From the NCBI RefSeq assembly GCF_903772925.1, contig NZ_LR812090.1, positions 3,308,599 through 3,372,598 on the forward strand: a DNA stretch of 64,000 bases, in the 5' to 3' direction. Positions 9,893 through 19,166 of this stretch are shown piece after piece; the first letter of the stretch is position 1; each line of letters begins with the position of its first letter. A program made the position numbers and the translations under genes. Origin of the DNA: Alteromonas macleodii. Lineage in GTDB: Bacteria; Pseudomonadota; Gammaproteobacteria; Enterobacterales; Alteromonadaceae. The notes beneath the pieces are model-generated. The model was not told the origin of the DNA. It saw only the letters and a program-made list of their open reading frames with translations, and searched no databases.

Positions 9893-10780
9893 TTAAAACG
9901 TAACAATTTCATCGTCTTTTAGATGTCCCACGGCTGGGCTTAATTCTGCATCTTCAAAAGCCGCATCAATGGCTTTGAATCTACCTGTGGTAACTTTTCG
10001 ATAGTTAGGATGGGTATAGATATAAGTTTGTTTCGATTGAAGGGCTTCTATTACACGCTCTGCGAGCACGGAGGCTGCTATACCGGACTCAACCGCCTTA
10101 GTTGCCGCTTGAGCGCCTGCTTTGAGCTTATCTTTATCAATGCGCTTTTCAGCTGCCACTGCATACTTTTCCTGTCTGTTTCTGTAAGACTCATGGATGC
10201 GAGTTTTTACAAATGCCGGGCACAATACCGAGGTATGAATACCAAAGGGTTTCAATTCTGGCACCCAACTTTCTGTCATAGATACCACCGCCGCTTTTGA
10301 AGCGCAATAAGCACCCGCATATGGCATTCCCATCATTCCCGCCATTGACGCTACGTTTAATACCCAGCCTCCTTCGCCGTGTTCTTTGATGGCTGGTACG
10401 CATGCTTGTGCGCCGTAAAGCACGCCCATTACGTTAACATCCATAACCCAGCGCCAGGTTTCATGCTCTGAACCTTCTACTTTACCCGGCGTGCCGCCCA
10501 CACCAGCATTGTTAATAACCATGTGAACCTTGCCAAATTTCTCTTTGGCATTGGCAACTATATCTTCCCACTGAGAGTAGTCGGTTACATCTAGGGCGCA
10601 AGTCAGCACATCAAAACCTTGTTCGCGTAATCCTTTGCTTGATTCGGCTAACGCCACGTTATCAATATCGCCCATAACGATATTCATGCCCTGCTGTGCC
10701 AACGCTTCTGCTAACGCTAGCCCTATACCACCAGCGGCACCAGAAATTATGGCAGTTTTACCCGCAAATTCATTAGACAT
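9893..10780 (-). CDS. Short-chain dehydrogenase/reductase (SDR)
   Basis: 295 residues, classical SDR layout. The cofactor-binding glycine motif is SGAAGGIG at residues 13-20, NNAG at 90-93, catalytic Ser145 (NVAS) and the Tyr158-x-x-x-Lys162 pair (YCASK). Asp38 (GDID) after the second beta strand suggests a preference for NAD(H) over NADP(H), an inference from the family. The C-terminal extension of about 40 residues after the usual core is longer than minimal SDRs. The substrate is unknown. It lies upstream of nothing on its own strand and may be monocistronic; the next gene on that strand is another SDR 400 bases away. Confidence 0.85.
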   Translation of the reverse strand: MSNEFAGKTAIISGAAGGIGLALAEALAQQGMNIVMGDIDNVALAESSKGLREQGFDVLTCALDVTDYSQWEDIVANAKEKFGKVHMVINNAGVGGTPGKVEGSEHETWRWVMDVNVMGVLYGAQACVPAIKEHGEGGWVLNVASMAGMMGMPYAGAYCASKAAVVSMTESWVPELKPFGIHTSVLCPAFVKTRIHESYRNRQEKYAVAAEKRIDKDKLKAGAQAATKAVESGIAASVLAERVIEALQSKQTYIYTHPNYRKVTTGRFKAIDAAFEDAELSPAVGHLKDDEIVTF

Positions 10781-10982
10781 CCGACTCTCCTATTATTTTT
10801 GTAGTGCTGTAGGCTTATTGCGTAGACCTTCTCAACAATCACGAAAGAAAGGTTTTTTCATTTAATTAACTAACTCTCAGGTTAGCCATTCAGCGCTTAT
10901 AGAAACAAATAGATTAGGGATAAACCAACGGGGAACATACTTTATTTAGCTAATTTGGAATGCTTCATGAAATTGATAGGGC

Positions 10983-11042
10983 GCGTAATGTTAGATAGGC
11001 TGCGCAGGGCTAGATAGGCAGCGTAATGTTAGATAGGCTGCG
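10983..11042. repeat. 19-bp tandem repeat, about three copies
   Basis: TAGATAGGC recurs at 10992, 11011 and 11030 with an exact 19-base period. The outer copies share the 22-mer beginning GCGTAATGTTAGATAGGC at 10983 and 11021; the middle copy differs at a few bases. The array sits in the intergenic spacer between the two SDR genes. No palindromic unit is evident, and the array is too short to be a CRISPR. Confidence 0.8.
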
Positions 11043-11130
11043 TAACGTAAAAGGGTAACTATCAACAAAAGATATATAGAGTACACAAAGGCTGAGCTTT
11101 AAGAAGCAGTGGGGATAAGTTGGCAAAGAA

Positions 11131-11154
11131 AAAGGCAGCGTAATTACTGCCTTT
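11131..11154 (-). terminator. Terminator after the second SDR gene
   Basis: AAAGGCAG (11131-11138) pairs with CTGCCTTT (11147-11154) across an eight-base loop. On the minus strand the stem is followed by TTTTTCTTT. It lies about 30 bases beyond the stop of the gene that ends at 11186. Confidence 0.8.
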
Positions 11155-11185
11155 CTTTCAAACCTTTTAGGTGATGCTGGCCTTC

Positions 11186-11878
11186 TTATTTTGCAGGCAT
11201 CACATAAACTTCTCGAACACAGGCCGAATCATTTGCACTTAGCGCAAACAATACCGACTTCGCTATATCTGCTGGCTGAAGTTTATCTTCCTTAGGCTCG
11301 TCAAAAAATGGCGTATTGACCATGCCGGGGCAGATGGTGGTGCATCGTCCACCCCATTCACGCATTTCCTCGGCAAGATTTTGGCCGAAGCCATAGGCGA
11401 ACCACTTACTAGCACCGTAAACAGACCCCTTAAGGGCTACTCTTCCGGCTACAGAACTAGTAATAATAAAATGCCCCTTCGTTTTTCGAAGAAAAGGTAA
11501 GCTTGCTTTAGCGGTATAGAGTAAACCGTTGACGTTAGCCCCTAACATGCCATCCCAGTCTTCTACATCGCCTTTTTCGATGCCGGCAGCTTTTGCGCCC
11601 CGCCCAGCGTTGGCAAATACGCCATCTAAACGACCAAAATGTTCATGCAATTGCTCGAAAGCGCGGTTCACTTCATCAATGTTACTCACATCAACTTTGA
11701 CAGCGCGGGCATTGTCTTCGCCCAATTCGTTAACTAACTCGGTTAACTTATCTTCACTTCGCGCTAAAAGCGCAACTTTGTAACCTTCATCAACAAGTTG
11801 CTTTGCCGTTTCTTTGCCTATACCGCTAGAGGCACCAGTAATCGCAATAACCTTGTCGCTCGGTGTAGAATCTGTCAT
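11186..11878 (-). CDS. Short-chain dehydrogenase/reductase (SDR)
   Basis: About 230 residues. The start is set at MTDSTPSD (11878) because GGGAG lies five bases upstream of it; the first ATG, four codons earlier, falls inside this ribosome-binding site. It shows the SDR motifs TGASSGIG near residues 14-21, NAGRGA, a catalytic Ser in ITSSVAG and YGASK. It resembles the group of small SDRs related to 3-oxoacyl-ACP reductase or serine dehydrogenase-like enzymes, but the substrate is not readable. The DJ-1/PfpI gene lies just upstream on the same strand with a 92-base gap, so the two could be co-expressed as a carbonyl-stress response pair; that is inference. Confidence 0.85.
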   Translation of the reverse strand: MTDSTPSDKVIAITGASSGIGKETAKQLVDEGYKVALLARSEDKLTELVNELGEDNARAVKVDVSNIDEVNRAFEQLHEHFGRLDGVFANAGRGAKAAGIEKGDVEDWDGMLGANVNGLLYTAKASLPFLRKTKGHFIITSSVAGRVALKGSVYGASKWFAYGFGQNLAEEMREWGGRCTTICPGMVNTPFFDEPKEDKLQPADIAKSVLFALSANDSACVREVYVMPAK

Positions 11879-11970
11879 ATCATCTCCCATTTTTAACTTA
11901 TAGAAATTAGCGTAAGGCTACTTCTCTCACAGCTTCACACTGTGAAGAGCAGCTAAAGTCAGGAAAGACA

Positions 11971-12522
11971 CTATGCAATCATCTTACTAATTTGGTCGAC
12001 AAAGGCTGGGATATCATTAGGATTTCGGCTTGTAACTAACTTATCGTCAGTCACTACTTCTCTATCTACCCAATTCGCACCTGCGTTTTTCAAATCCGTT
12101 TGAATGCTAGGGAATGAGGTGAGGGTTGCGCCTTTCGCTAAACCCGATTCCACTAACAGCCAAGGGCCATGGCAAATTGCACCTACGGCTTTGATGCTAT
12201 CAGTATTGTTTGCTTCTTTAATAAAGTTTACCGCGTCTTCATTGGTACGAAGTACGTCTGGATTTATCTGACCGCCCGGAAGCACAAGGGCATCGTAATC
12301 ATCAAGCTTGGCCGATGTAACCTGCAAGTCAACATTTACGTCTTTACCCCAGTCGTCTTCATCCCACGCTTTGATAGAGGTTTGATCTTCAATAGCCAAA
12401 ATATCAACTTGTGCGCCACGTTCTGTGAACATCTCTTTAGGTTGAACCAATTCACTTTGCTCAAAACCATTGGTTGCTAAAATAGCAATTTTTTTACCCT
12501 GAAGGTTTTGCGTGTTGCTCAT
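11971..12522 (-). CDS. DJ-1/PfpI family protein (YhbO/protease I type)
   Basis: 183 residues, the usual length for PfpI/YhbO proteins. The core reads KKIAILATNGFEQSEL with the conserved Glu near residue 24, LPGGQINPD, and the nucleophile elbow AICHGPWLL with Cys117-His118. Members act as glyoxalase III-like or protein deglycase/stress chaperones, cytoplasmic. A strong ribosome-binding site (AAGGAGTAAC) precedes the ATG. The neighbouring SDR on the same strand fits a detoxification theme. Assignment to the family is firm, the precise activity is not. Confidence 0.92.
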   Translation of the reverse strand: MSNTQNLQGKKIAILATNGFEQSELVQPKEMFTERGAQVDILAIEDQTSIKAWDEDDWGKDVNVDLQVTSAKLDDYDALVLPGGQINPDVLRTNEDAVNFIKEANNTDSIKAVGAICHGPWLLVESGLAKGATLTSFPSIQTDLKNAGANWVDREVVTDDKLVTSRNPNDIPAFVDQISKMIA

Positions 12523-12830
12523 ACTTGTTACTCCTTTTGAACGTTCTATCGAATTCCCGAAGCCCTCCTAACGCCGAAACGATTAAACAGAGCTCCGCAT
12601 ATCAATTTAGTAAAAAGTAAACTGCAAATTACAAACCACCATCTTAAAAAGCCAGTAAACTGTTATTTTATATAAATTTATTCATTAAAAGTTAAATTAA
12701 AACTTATTAAAGGCTTCACCAATTATTTGCACACCCCATGAATGATTTACAAAGAAGATTAAGCCGTCTTCTTCTTTTTGATGTATGAAAGAACACAAAC
12801 GCGTACTTATCGAAAAAGATTTGAGGAACT
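12523..12830. other. Divergent intergenic region
   Basis: 308 AT-rich bases between the divergent PfpI and YihY genes, expected to carry both promoters. No repeat, hairpin or small gene stood out. Confidence 0.5.
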
Positions 12831-13784
12831 ATGAGCAAGGGACGATTCAGCCACGCAAAATCTGCATTCGAGCTTTCACTGAAAAGCTGGTGGAGCATAA
12901 TAAAACGTATATTCACTAGCCTGCAAAAAGACAATATTCCCCTTATTTCGGCAGGTGTCGCTTTCTACTGTTTACTAGCGATATTCCCATTACTCGGTGC
13001 AACTATCGCCCTTTACGGTCTTATGGTTTCGCCACAAGAATTACAAAACCATATGTCGTTACTTGTTAACGTAGTGCCGGCTGATAGCCGATATATTATT
13101 GAAGAGCAGCTTACCAATTTAACCGAAAAATCGAGCACTGCTTTAGGTTGGGGCTTTCTATTTACCCTTTTGCTCTCACTTTGGAGTAGTAGCAAAGGCG
13201 CTAATGCACTTATTAAAGCCTGTAATATTACGTACAGTGAATCGGAAGGGCGAGGCTTTTTAAAAGGGATACTCGCTCGTGTGACCTGCACGATATTCAT
13301 GATTTTAACTGTAATAGTCGCCCTAGCCTGCATTACCATTTTACCAGAAGCGATAGTCTGGATAACGGCAAAAGCTATTAGCGCAGAGCAAGCTACATGG
13401 ATAACCTGGCCCATCATGCTTGGCTTGTTCAATCTAGCCTTATCAGCGTTGTACCGCTATGCACCACACCGCCGTGAAGCCCAATGGCGTTGGGTAACAC
13501 CGGGGTCGCTATTTGCCACCATCTTGTGGCTAGTTGCATCCTATGGTTTCTCTTTCTACCTGAATGAGTTTGCAAGTTATAACAAAACCTATGGCTCTGT
13601 GGGCGGCATTATCATCTTACTCATGTGGCTATACATTAGCGCTTATATCATTCTTATTGGCGCAGAGGTAAATTCGGCAATAGAGCTTCAAACAACGGCA
13701 GATAGTACCAAAGGCGAAGACAAGCCTATGGGCGAACGAAATGCTTTTGTGGCTGACCATACTCCAGATGACGTGAAACGTTAG
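12831..13784 (+). CDS. YihY/BrkB family inner-membrane protein
   Basis: 317 residues with about six membrane helices. The family signature is present near the N-terminus (ISAGVAFYCLLAIFPLLG), followed by the helix-rich core with LGWGFLFTLLLSLWSSSKGANAL and the C-terminal YGSVGGIIILLMWLYISAYIILIGAEVNS. These proteins were once called ribonuclease BN or virulence factor BrkB; their molecular role is not established and transport has been suggested. The C-terminal tail is charged and cytoplasmic. It stands alone, divergent from the PfpI gene. Confidence 0.92.
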   Translation: MSKGRFSHAKSAFELSLKSWWSIIKRIFTSLQKDNIPLISAGVAFYCLLAIFPLLGATIALYGLMVSPQELQNHMSLLVNVVPADSRYIIEEQLTNLTEKSSTALGWGFLFTLLLSLWSSSKGANALIKACNITYSESEGRGFLKGILARVTCTIFMILTVIVALACITILPEAIVWITAKAISAEQATWITWPIMLGLFNLALSALYRYAPHRREAQWRWVTPGSLFATILWLVASYGFSFYLNEFASYNKTYGSVGGIIILLMWLYISAYIILIGAEVNSAIELQTTADSTKGEDKPMGERNAFVADHTPDDVKR

Positions 13785-13948
13785 CATGTTTAGTACCGGT
13801 GTATTTGCGCTTTGCGAATGCTCTGAACAGTAAGCGGAAAACACACTTTCGCCATTTTTCTTCATCACCTCGCCACAATAACTGTTCATAATTCACCCTA
13901 ATCGGGGCGTTTAATAATAAGTATCGTCACTTAAAACGAGCTTATTCC

Positions 13949-16366
13949 ATGCTATTTACCAAACCACCCAAGCGTGACTACTTCAACCCTGATCATATAC
14001 ATAAGCCCTTGTTTCGCGAGCGGCCACATTCGTCAAGGTCTCGCAGCCATACCTTGTTAATACTTGTATCACTCCTGTGTTTCTTACTTGGCGTAGTGGT
14101 AAGCCCGTTAAGTCGCGCAGAGTCTGGTGAACTCATGATGCAGAGCGAAGATAGAGAGTCGACGCCAGCCTTATTACATTCAACTGACGTTGAGCTACAA
14201 GTTAATGGCATGATTGCCCATGTCACCTACTCTCAAACGTTTACCAATGATAGCGATGAATGGAAAAATGGTGTGTATACCTTTCCGCTCAATGAAAACG
14301 CGGCGATAAATAGCATGGAAATGCTTATTGGCGATAGGGTTATCCTGGGGAAAATAAAGCCAAAAGCACAAGCCCAAGAAGCGTTTGATGCAGCCAAAAA
14401 AGCAGGAAAGAAAGCCAGCTTAACGCAACAACAACGCCCAAACTTGTTCACTCAACATCTGGCAAACATCGCTCCGGGTGAAAAAATCACGGTTAAGCTA
14501 CAGTACATACAGCAAGTTAACTATGACAATGGAGAATTTAGTTTTCACCTCCCCACAACCCTCACCCCACGCTACATACCGGGTATTCCCATCAAAGATT
14601 TAAGCGATACGGTTCTTTCTACACAGGCTTTCGCTAACAGTGATAAAACTGAAATCGAAAGTAATCAAGCCCCGCAAAGTTCAGGTAACAACAGCAGCCG
14701 TTTAACTAGCAACAACACATTTATTGCAGGCTGGGCACTACCTACAAATGAAGTCAGTGACGCCGATAAAATAACACCATTTATGGCGACAGCTCAGCCT
14801 GATAGTAATACGAATCAGCTTTCTTTCAATGCAACTATAAACGCAGGAGTGCCTCTTGATTCCATCAATAGCGCAGGTCACAGACTTAACTGGCACTCTA
14901 TAGAAAATGCTAGAAATCAATACCGCGTTTGGCTTGGTGATAAACAAGTAACCATGAATAAAGATGTGTGGTTGCGGTGGCGTCCATCGAAGGATTCTAC
15001 TCCACAAGCAGCCTATTTCGCTGAAAATATAGATTCAGACCACTACGCGTTAGTCATGTTAACACCGCCTCAAGTTAACCCTGACGATCTTCAAGACTTT
15101 CCGCGGGACGTTACTTTTATCATAGATACCTCGGGTTCGATGGGCGGACGACCCATTCAAGATGCCAAAGCCGCGTTGAAACTAGCTATTGAAAGACTAG
15201 AGACACAAGACAGGTTCAATATTGTGGCATTCAATACAAGCTACACAAAATTATTTAGCCAACCCGCGAATACCAAACCGCATAATATAAAAACTGCCCT
15301 GGCTTTTATCTCTGAACTGAACGCTAATGGTGGCACTGAAATGGCGGGCGCCCTTTATGAAGCCCTAAACGCACAGTCAAAAGAAAACCACATTAAACAG
15401 ATTGTATTTATCACTGATGGTGCCGTAGGCAATGAAGCTGCACTCTTTTCACTAATTCAACAACAGCTAGGTAGTGCAAGGCTTTTTACGGTAGGAATTG
15501 GTAGCGCACCTAACAGCTATTTTATGACCCGCGCAGCTCAATTCGGGCGAGGTAGTTACGTATTTATCGACAACCAAAATAACATTCAAAAAGAAATGCA
15601 GCGCTTGTTTAGCAAGCTAGAGAGCCCAGTGTTAAGCAATCTTTCTTTAACTCTACCTAAGAATATGTGGCATAGAGATGACATTGAAGTTTATCCAAAA
15701 CGACTGCCTGATTTGTACGCTGGCGAGCCACTGCTCATTAATTTAAAGGTGCCCGACCTTGCCCCCGAAGACCACGAACATGGCAAAGATTTGGTTGAAA
15801 ACACCGAAGACAACAGCCTGGTACTTGAAGGTACATTAACCGACAAAGACGGTAATACCCATAGATGGCAACGCAGTATAAAAGCTCGTTATTTAGCAGC
15901 TGAGCGCAATAATAATGTAAGCGACAATTCGGCTAATACTAAACCACCACGCTCAAATCAAAACAAAGGTATCGCTACCGCATGGGCACGTAAAAAAATA
16001 GCAGCGCTAATGGATGAAAAGGCTCTTGGTAGAGAAGAAAACGAGGTTAAAAACGACATTATTAACGTTGCCCTAACGCACAGCCTCATTACGGCATATA
16101 CCAGCTTTGTTGCTATTGAAGAGGTCGTATCAAGACCTGAATCGGTAAACGTTTCATCGCAGAATATAAAAAACCTAATGCCGCAGGGTACACAAATGCG
16201 CGCCGTTAGCTACCCGCAAACTTCTGCTAATATTAACTTTTACCTCGCTATTGGTGCTCTTTCATCCCTCTTTTGGGTACTGCTTTACTCAAGTGCAATT
16301 CAGCGTTTTCTTTTAAGGCAATGCCGTATTTTCAAAAAAGACGAAAGAGTAACGCACAATGGTTAA
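13949..16366 (+). CDS. VIT and VWA domain protein, marine proteobacterial sortase target
   Basis: 805 residues. An N-terminal hydrophobic segment (about residues 31-55) serves as signal or anchor. A VIT domain follows (about 60-190, with AINSMEMLIGDRVILGKIKPKAQA), then a VWA domain with an intact metal-site motif starting at Asp393 (DTSGSMGG). The C-terminus is a sortase-style tail: YPQTS at 755-759, a hydrophobic helix and a basic end (RQCRIFKK). The sortase gene overlaps its 3' end by eight bases, so they form one operon. The pair is known as the marine proteobacterial sortase/target system; the biological role is unknown. The sorting motif departs from LPxTG. Confidence 0.93.
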   Translation: MLFTKPPKRDYFNPDHIHKPLFRERPHSSRSRSHTLLILVSLLCFLLGVVVSPLSRAESGELMMQSEDRESTPALLHSTDVELQVNGMIAHVTYSQTFTNDSDEWKNGVYTFPLNENAAINSMEMLIGDRVILGKIKPKAQAQEAFDAAKKAGKKASLTQQQRPNLFTQHLANIAPGEKITVKLQYIQQVNYDNGEFSFHLPTTLTPRYIPGIPIKDLSDTVLSTQAFANSDKTEIESNQAPQSSGNNSSRLTSNNTFIAGWALPTNEVSDADKITPFMATAQPDSNTNQLSFNATINAGVPLDSINSAGHRLNWHSIENARNQYRVWLGDKQVTMNKDVWLRWRPSKDSTPQAAYFAENIDSDHYALVMLTPPQVNPDDLQDFPRDVTFIIDTSGSMGGRPIQDAKAALKLAIERLETQDRFNIVAFNTSYTKLFSQPANTKPHNIKTALAFISELNANGGTEMAGALYEALNAQSKENHIKQIVFITDGAVGNEAALFSLIQQQLGSARLFTVGIGSAPNSYFMTRAAQFGRGSYVFIDNQNNIQKEMQRLFSKLESPVLSNLSLTLPKNMWHRDDIEVYPKRLPDLYAGEPLLINLKVPDLAPEDHEHGKDLVENTEDNSLVLEGTLTDKDGNTHRWQRSIKARYLAAERNNNVSDNSANTKPPRSNQNKGIATAWARKKIAALMDEKALGREENEVKNDIINVALTHSLITAYTSFVAIEEVVSRPESVNVSSQNIKNLMPQGTQMRAVSYPQTSANINFYLAIGALSSLFWVLLYSSAIQRFLLRQCRIFKKDERVTHNG

Positions 16367-16922
16367 GCCCAAAGTACTCATAAGTGTATTGCTTGTTGCG
16401 GCTGTAACCTTTGGGTTTGGTAAAGCTGCGTGGATAACGATAAAAGCAGAGTTAGCCCAAGTGCTGATTGAAAAAGCGTGGACAAAAACCTTACAAACGG
16501 GCGCTGAAGTTAAGCCTTGGCAATGGGCAGACACGTGGCCCGTCGGGCGATTAGTGCACCCAAAAAGCGATACTGACTTGTATATACTTGAAGGTGCTCA
16601 GGGTAATGCGTTGGCCTTTGGCCCAGGAAGACATATCAATGCAGGAGAATTGGCCAGTGAAACCAGCGTTATTGGAGGCCACAAAGACACCCATTTCGCT
16701 TTTCTTGAAAAGGTAAATATTAATGATGCGCTACAACTTCAAACGTCTGATGGGATATGGCACCCCTATCGAATTTCAGCCAAGCGCATTGTTGATATAA
16801 AAAAACAAACGCTGAATGTTCAGCTTAATCAAAAAAGGCTGTATTTAGTCACCTGTTACCCATTTCATACCATCGCCCAAGACAATAATTTAAGGTTAGT
16901 TGTCGAGCTTAAGCCTTCATAG
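16359..16922 (+). CDS. Class GN (single-target) sortase
   Basis: 187 residues with a hydrophobic N-terminal anchor (about residues 5-28) and an extracytoplasmic sortase domain. The catalytic His108 sits in VIGGHKDTHF and Cys166 in LVTCYPF, which matches the TLxTC signature; the Arg of the triad may be in NNLRLVVEL, four residues before the end. It should cleave the sorting signal of the VIT/VWA protein encoded just upstream and overlapping by eight bases. Proteobacterial sortases of this class occur with only one substrate in the genome. The start is within the target's last codons, which suggests translational coupling. Confidence 0.93.
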   Translation: MVKPKVLISVLLVAAVTFGFGKAAWITIKAELAQVLIEKAWTKTLQTGAEVKPWQWADTWPVGRLVHPKSDTDLYILEGAQGNALAFGPGRHINAGELASETSVIGGHKDTHFAFLEKVNINDALQLQTSDGIWHPYRISAKRIVDIKKQTLNVQLNQKRLYLVTCYPFHTIAQDNNLRLVVELKPS

Positions 16923-16933
16923 AATCGAAGCTA

Positions 16934-16961
16934 TGGGGTCAGTGTAGTTACTCTGACCCCA
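16934..16961. repeat. REP-like palindrome between sortase and adenosine deaminase genes
   Basis: TGGGGTCAG (16934-16942) and its exact complement CTGACCCCA (16953-16961) frame a ten-base loop that contains the deaminase stop codon. One arm therefore encodes the deaminase's last residues (VGSE). The sequence core GGGGTCAG resembles the ends of repetitive extragenic palindromes mobilised by RAYT transposases; it may also act as a bidirectional terminator for the two convergent genes. Confidence 0.6.
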
Positions 16962-17949
16962 CTTTCTTGATAAGCGCGGCTTTCTCGCTTTCGCTTAAAA
17001 ACGCTATTGCTAAGGCGTTTTCTTGCGCTTGCTTAATATGAGAAGAAGTCAGGCCTGCTTGCTTGGCCGCTACATTAAATTCGTGATCTAGCTCTATACC
17101 TTGAACGGCGGGATCGTCGGTATTTAGGCAGGCTAATATGCCGTGATCTAAAAAGGTTTTTAGCGGGTGTTCTGGTAATGAAGTTACCGTATTGGTGAGT
17201 ATGTTACTGGTTAAACAACTTTCTATGCCAATGCGCTTATCGCGCAAATAGTCCATTAGCTTACTATCATAAATAGCATTAACACCGTGACCTATTCGCG
17301 TAGCACCTAAATCATCTATAGCTTGCCAAATACTCTGAGGGCCCACCGCCTCGCCCGCGTGCACTGTGATAGCTAACCCTTTATGCCGCACCTGTTTAAA
17401 GTGCTCTACGAATAAGTTACCAGGAAAGCCTTTTTCATCGCCCGCTAAATCGATAGCAGTAATGTGCGTTTTGCACGCCAGTATTGCATCTAACTCCTGC
17501 TGACATGCTTTTGCGCCATAAGAACGCGACAATATCCCTATCAGGTTAACCTTAACATCGTGCTCTTGGGCTGCGCTTTTTACACCGTCTATAACCGCTT
17601 CAACCACACCTTGTGTAGGCAAACCGTGGCTTTCAGCCATAAAGTAAGGGCTAAAGCGCAGCTCTGCGTAATCAATGCCCTGTCTTGCCGCATCCTCAAC
17701 GTTTTCAATAGCTACACGTCTACAAGCATCGAGATTGCCTAAAACTTTAACGCCCCACGTTAGCTTATTTAGAAACGATACCAAATCCGGCGCGATTTTC
17801 ATTACTTGCACGTGCGGTCGCAACCCCTCTATCGAGTTAGCGGGCAGATCAATATTAAACTGCTGCCCAAGCTCAAGAATGGTTTGCGGACGCACATTAC
17901 CATCTAAGTGGCGGTGTAAATCTAGAAGCGGAAGTGTGTTATTAATCAT
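16948..17949 (-). CDS. add: Adenosine deaminase
   Basis: 333 residues, the normal size for Add. It converts adenosine or deoxyadenosine to inosine plus ammonia in purine salvage, in the cytoplasm. Metal ligands are His12 and His14 (LHRHLDGN), a third His in TVHAGEA, and Asp in NTDDPAVQG; the catalytic Glu is in HAGEAVGP and the His of RIGHGVNA is present. It stands alone on the minus strand, converging with the sortase gene. The last four codons lie in a palindromic element. Adenine deaminase of the same superfamily is an alternative, since some bacterial proteins of this length use adenine. Confidence 0.88.
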   Translation of the reverse strand: MINNTLPLLDLHRHLDGNVRPQTILELGQQFNIDLPANSIEGLRPHVQVMKIAPDLVSFLNKLTWGVKVLGNLDACRRVAIENVEDAARQGIDYAELRFSPYFMAESHGLPTQGVVEAVIDGVKSAAQEHDVKVNLIGILSRSYGAKACQQELDAILACKTHITAIDLAGDEKGFPGNLFVEHFKQVRHKGLAITVHAGEAVGPQSIWQAIDDLGATRIGHGVNAIYDSKLMDYLRDKRIGIESCLTSNILTNTVTSLPEHPLKTFLDHGILACLNTDDPAVQGIELDHEFNVAAKQAGLTSSHIKQAQENALAIAFLSESEKAALIKKVGSE

Positions 17950-18089
17950 GGGAATACGATTTAAATAAGAGCATTCTCAAGTATAACACCTGCCGCATTA
18001 AACCTCGCTTTCTACCCGAAAATAACTTTTTTATAGCGGGACAAAACTGTGCTTTTTTTGAAACGAAATTTGTTTTAAGTTTCATTCAT

Positions 18090-18115
18090 CGTATCGACGC
18101 AATATTTGTCGATGC
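18090..18115. promoter_or_regulatory. Short inverted repeat upstream of the cysteine-rich hypothetical gene
   Basis: ATCGAC and GTCGAT frame GCAATATTT in the 286-base divergent spacer, about 125 bases before the start at 18236. It could be an operator; nothing else supports this. Confidence 0.25.
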
Positions 18116-18235
18116 TTTTCGCAGTTTTTCAAAGCTACATTCTCTCAATTTCTGATGTGGCTTTGTACATAAGCTGTTTCAACCTAAGACTAACCAGTCA
18201 TCTCCCCTTACAACGTAAATAACAGGAGCACAGAT

Positions 18236-19132
18236 ATGTGCGGAAAGTGTATAGAAGGCTGCTATTTAGCAGGCTGGCGTAATGGTGCGTATTCATTCGA
18301 ACACATGCAAGAAGACCCCGAATTTATGGGACTAGATGTGATGGCCGCCCATGGGTTTGTCGAAATAGTTTGTTCGCCAGGTACGTCAATTGAAGATATA
18401 AAAGCGCTCGGCCTAAATTCATCGCCAATGATGGCGTGGGCCGGGTATGTTTATTCGACAAGTTCGCCCCACGCTTCTATCGATTTGGCCTGCTACGACT
18501 GTTACCTAGAAAGCCAAAAAGCGAACCGTTATTCAACGGACAGCGAATGGGTAGAGCTTAATGCTCGCTACCCAATAGTTGCGCTATTTTTGGATAACTT
18601 AACGTTGCAAAACATCGGTAACCATTCGGACGCAGCTCTTCTAAATGAGATAGAGTCGTTCCTGCTTGCCATTCATGGTAATGGCTATTACACCTTTGAA
18701 TTTGTGACATCGATGTTTGCTGATGAAGGTGTGTTCCCAATTGTTGAACTAAGTAGACACGCTAAACCTTCTTTATTTGTTGATCACGCACTTGAGATCT
18801 TTTTGCTTACTGAACACCTATTGCACTATCGGTATTTAAGTTGGGCACTTAAAGCTGCGCTCAGTGTTGACCTAACGTGCGATTTCGACAGCTATCACAT
18901 GTCATGGCGCCGCTATACGGCAAATCGCGTTTTGCAAAATTTGAATATTGACGATATGAAAACGTTGGGAGGTACACTAGCGCTCAATACTATTCACGCG
19001 GTCTGTCAGCGCAATGTAGAAAATAAACCACTGCTTAAAGCACTATTGAACGTAGTAAAAGACTGTAAGGGCGATACCTACATTGAACCTAAAAAACTAG
19101 CTTCGCAAATCGCAACGCTACTTTCCGTTTAA
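18236..19132 (+). CDS. Hypothetical protein with N-terminal CxxCxxxC motif
   Basis: 298 residues, no recognised family. The start is well supported by CAGGAG ten bases upstream of the ATG. The N-terminus begins Met-Cys and holds Cys2, Cys5 and Cys9 (CGKCIEGC); a CYDC pair follows at about residues 85-88. This clustering suggests a metal or iron-sulfur site, an inference only. The remaining two thirds look alpha-helical and soluble, with no signal peptide or membrane segment. The gene stands alone, with a hairpin downstream. Confidence 0.7.
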   Translation: MCGKCIEGCYLAGWRNGAYSFEHMQEDPEFMGLDVMAAHGFVEIVCSPGTSIEDIKALGLNSSPMMAWAGYVYSTSSPHASIDLACYDCYLESQKANRYSTDSEWVELNARYPIVALFLDNLTLQNIGNHSDAALLNEIESFLLAIHGNGYYTFEFVTSMFADEGVFPIVELSRHAKPSLFVDHALEIFLLTEHLLHYRYLSWALKAALSVDLTCDFDSYHMSWRRYTANRVLQNLNIDDMKTLGGTLALNTIHAVCQRNVENKPLLKALLNVVKDCKGDTYIEPKKLASQIATLLSV

Positions 19133-19166
19133 GTGCTGGCGGCTTTTTAAGTGGTGGTGGCGATAG

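Larger units (their letters stand above)
10781..11185. other. Intergenic region between two SDR genes
   Basis: 405 bases without a credible gene. It contains the upstream region of the 9893-10780 SDR, the 19-bp tandem repeat and, at its right end, the terminator of the second SDR gene. Nothing else was recognised. Confidence 0.6.

Noticed and set aside
10983-11042. CRISPR array
   Set aside because: Only three short units with a 19-base period and no spacers; it is a plain tandem repeat and no cas genes are near.
12716-12934. 72-codon minus-strand frame over the YihY start
   Set aside because: It overlaps a well-supported gene antisense and has no ribosome-binding site; shadow.
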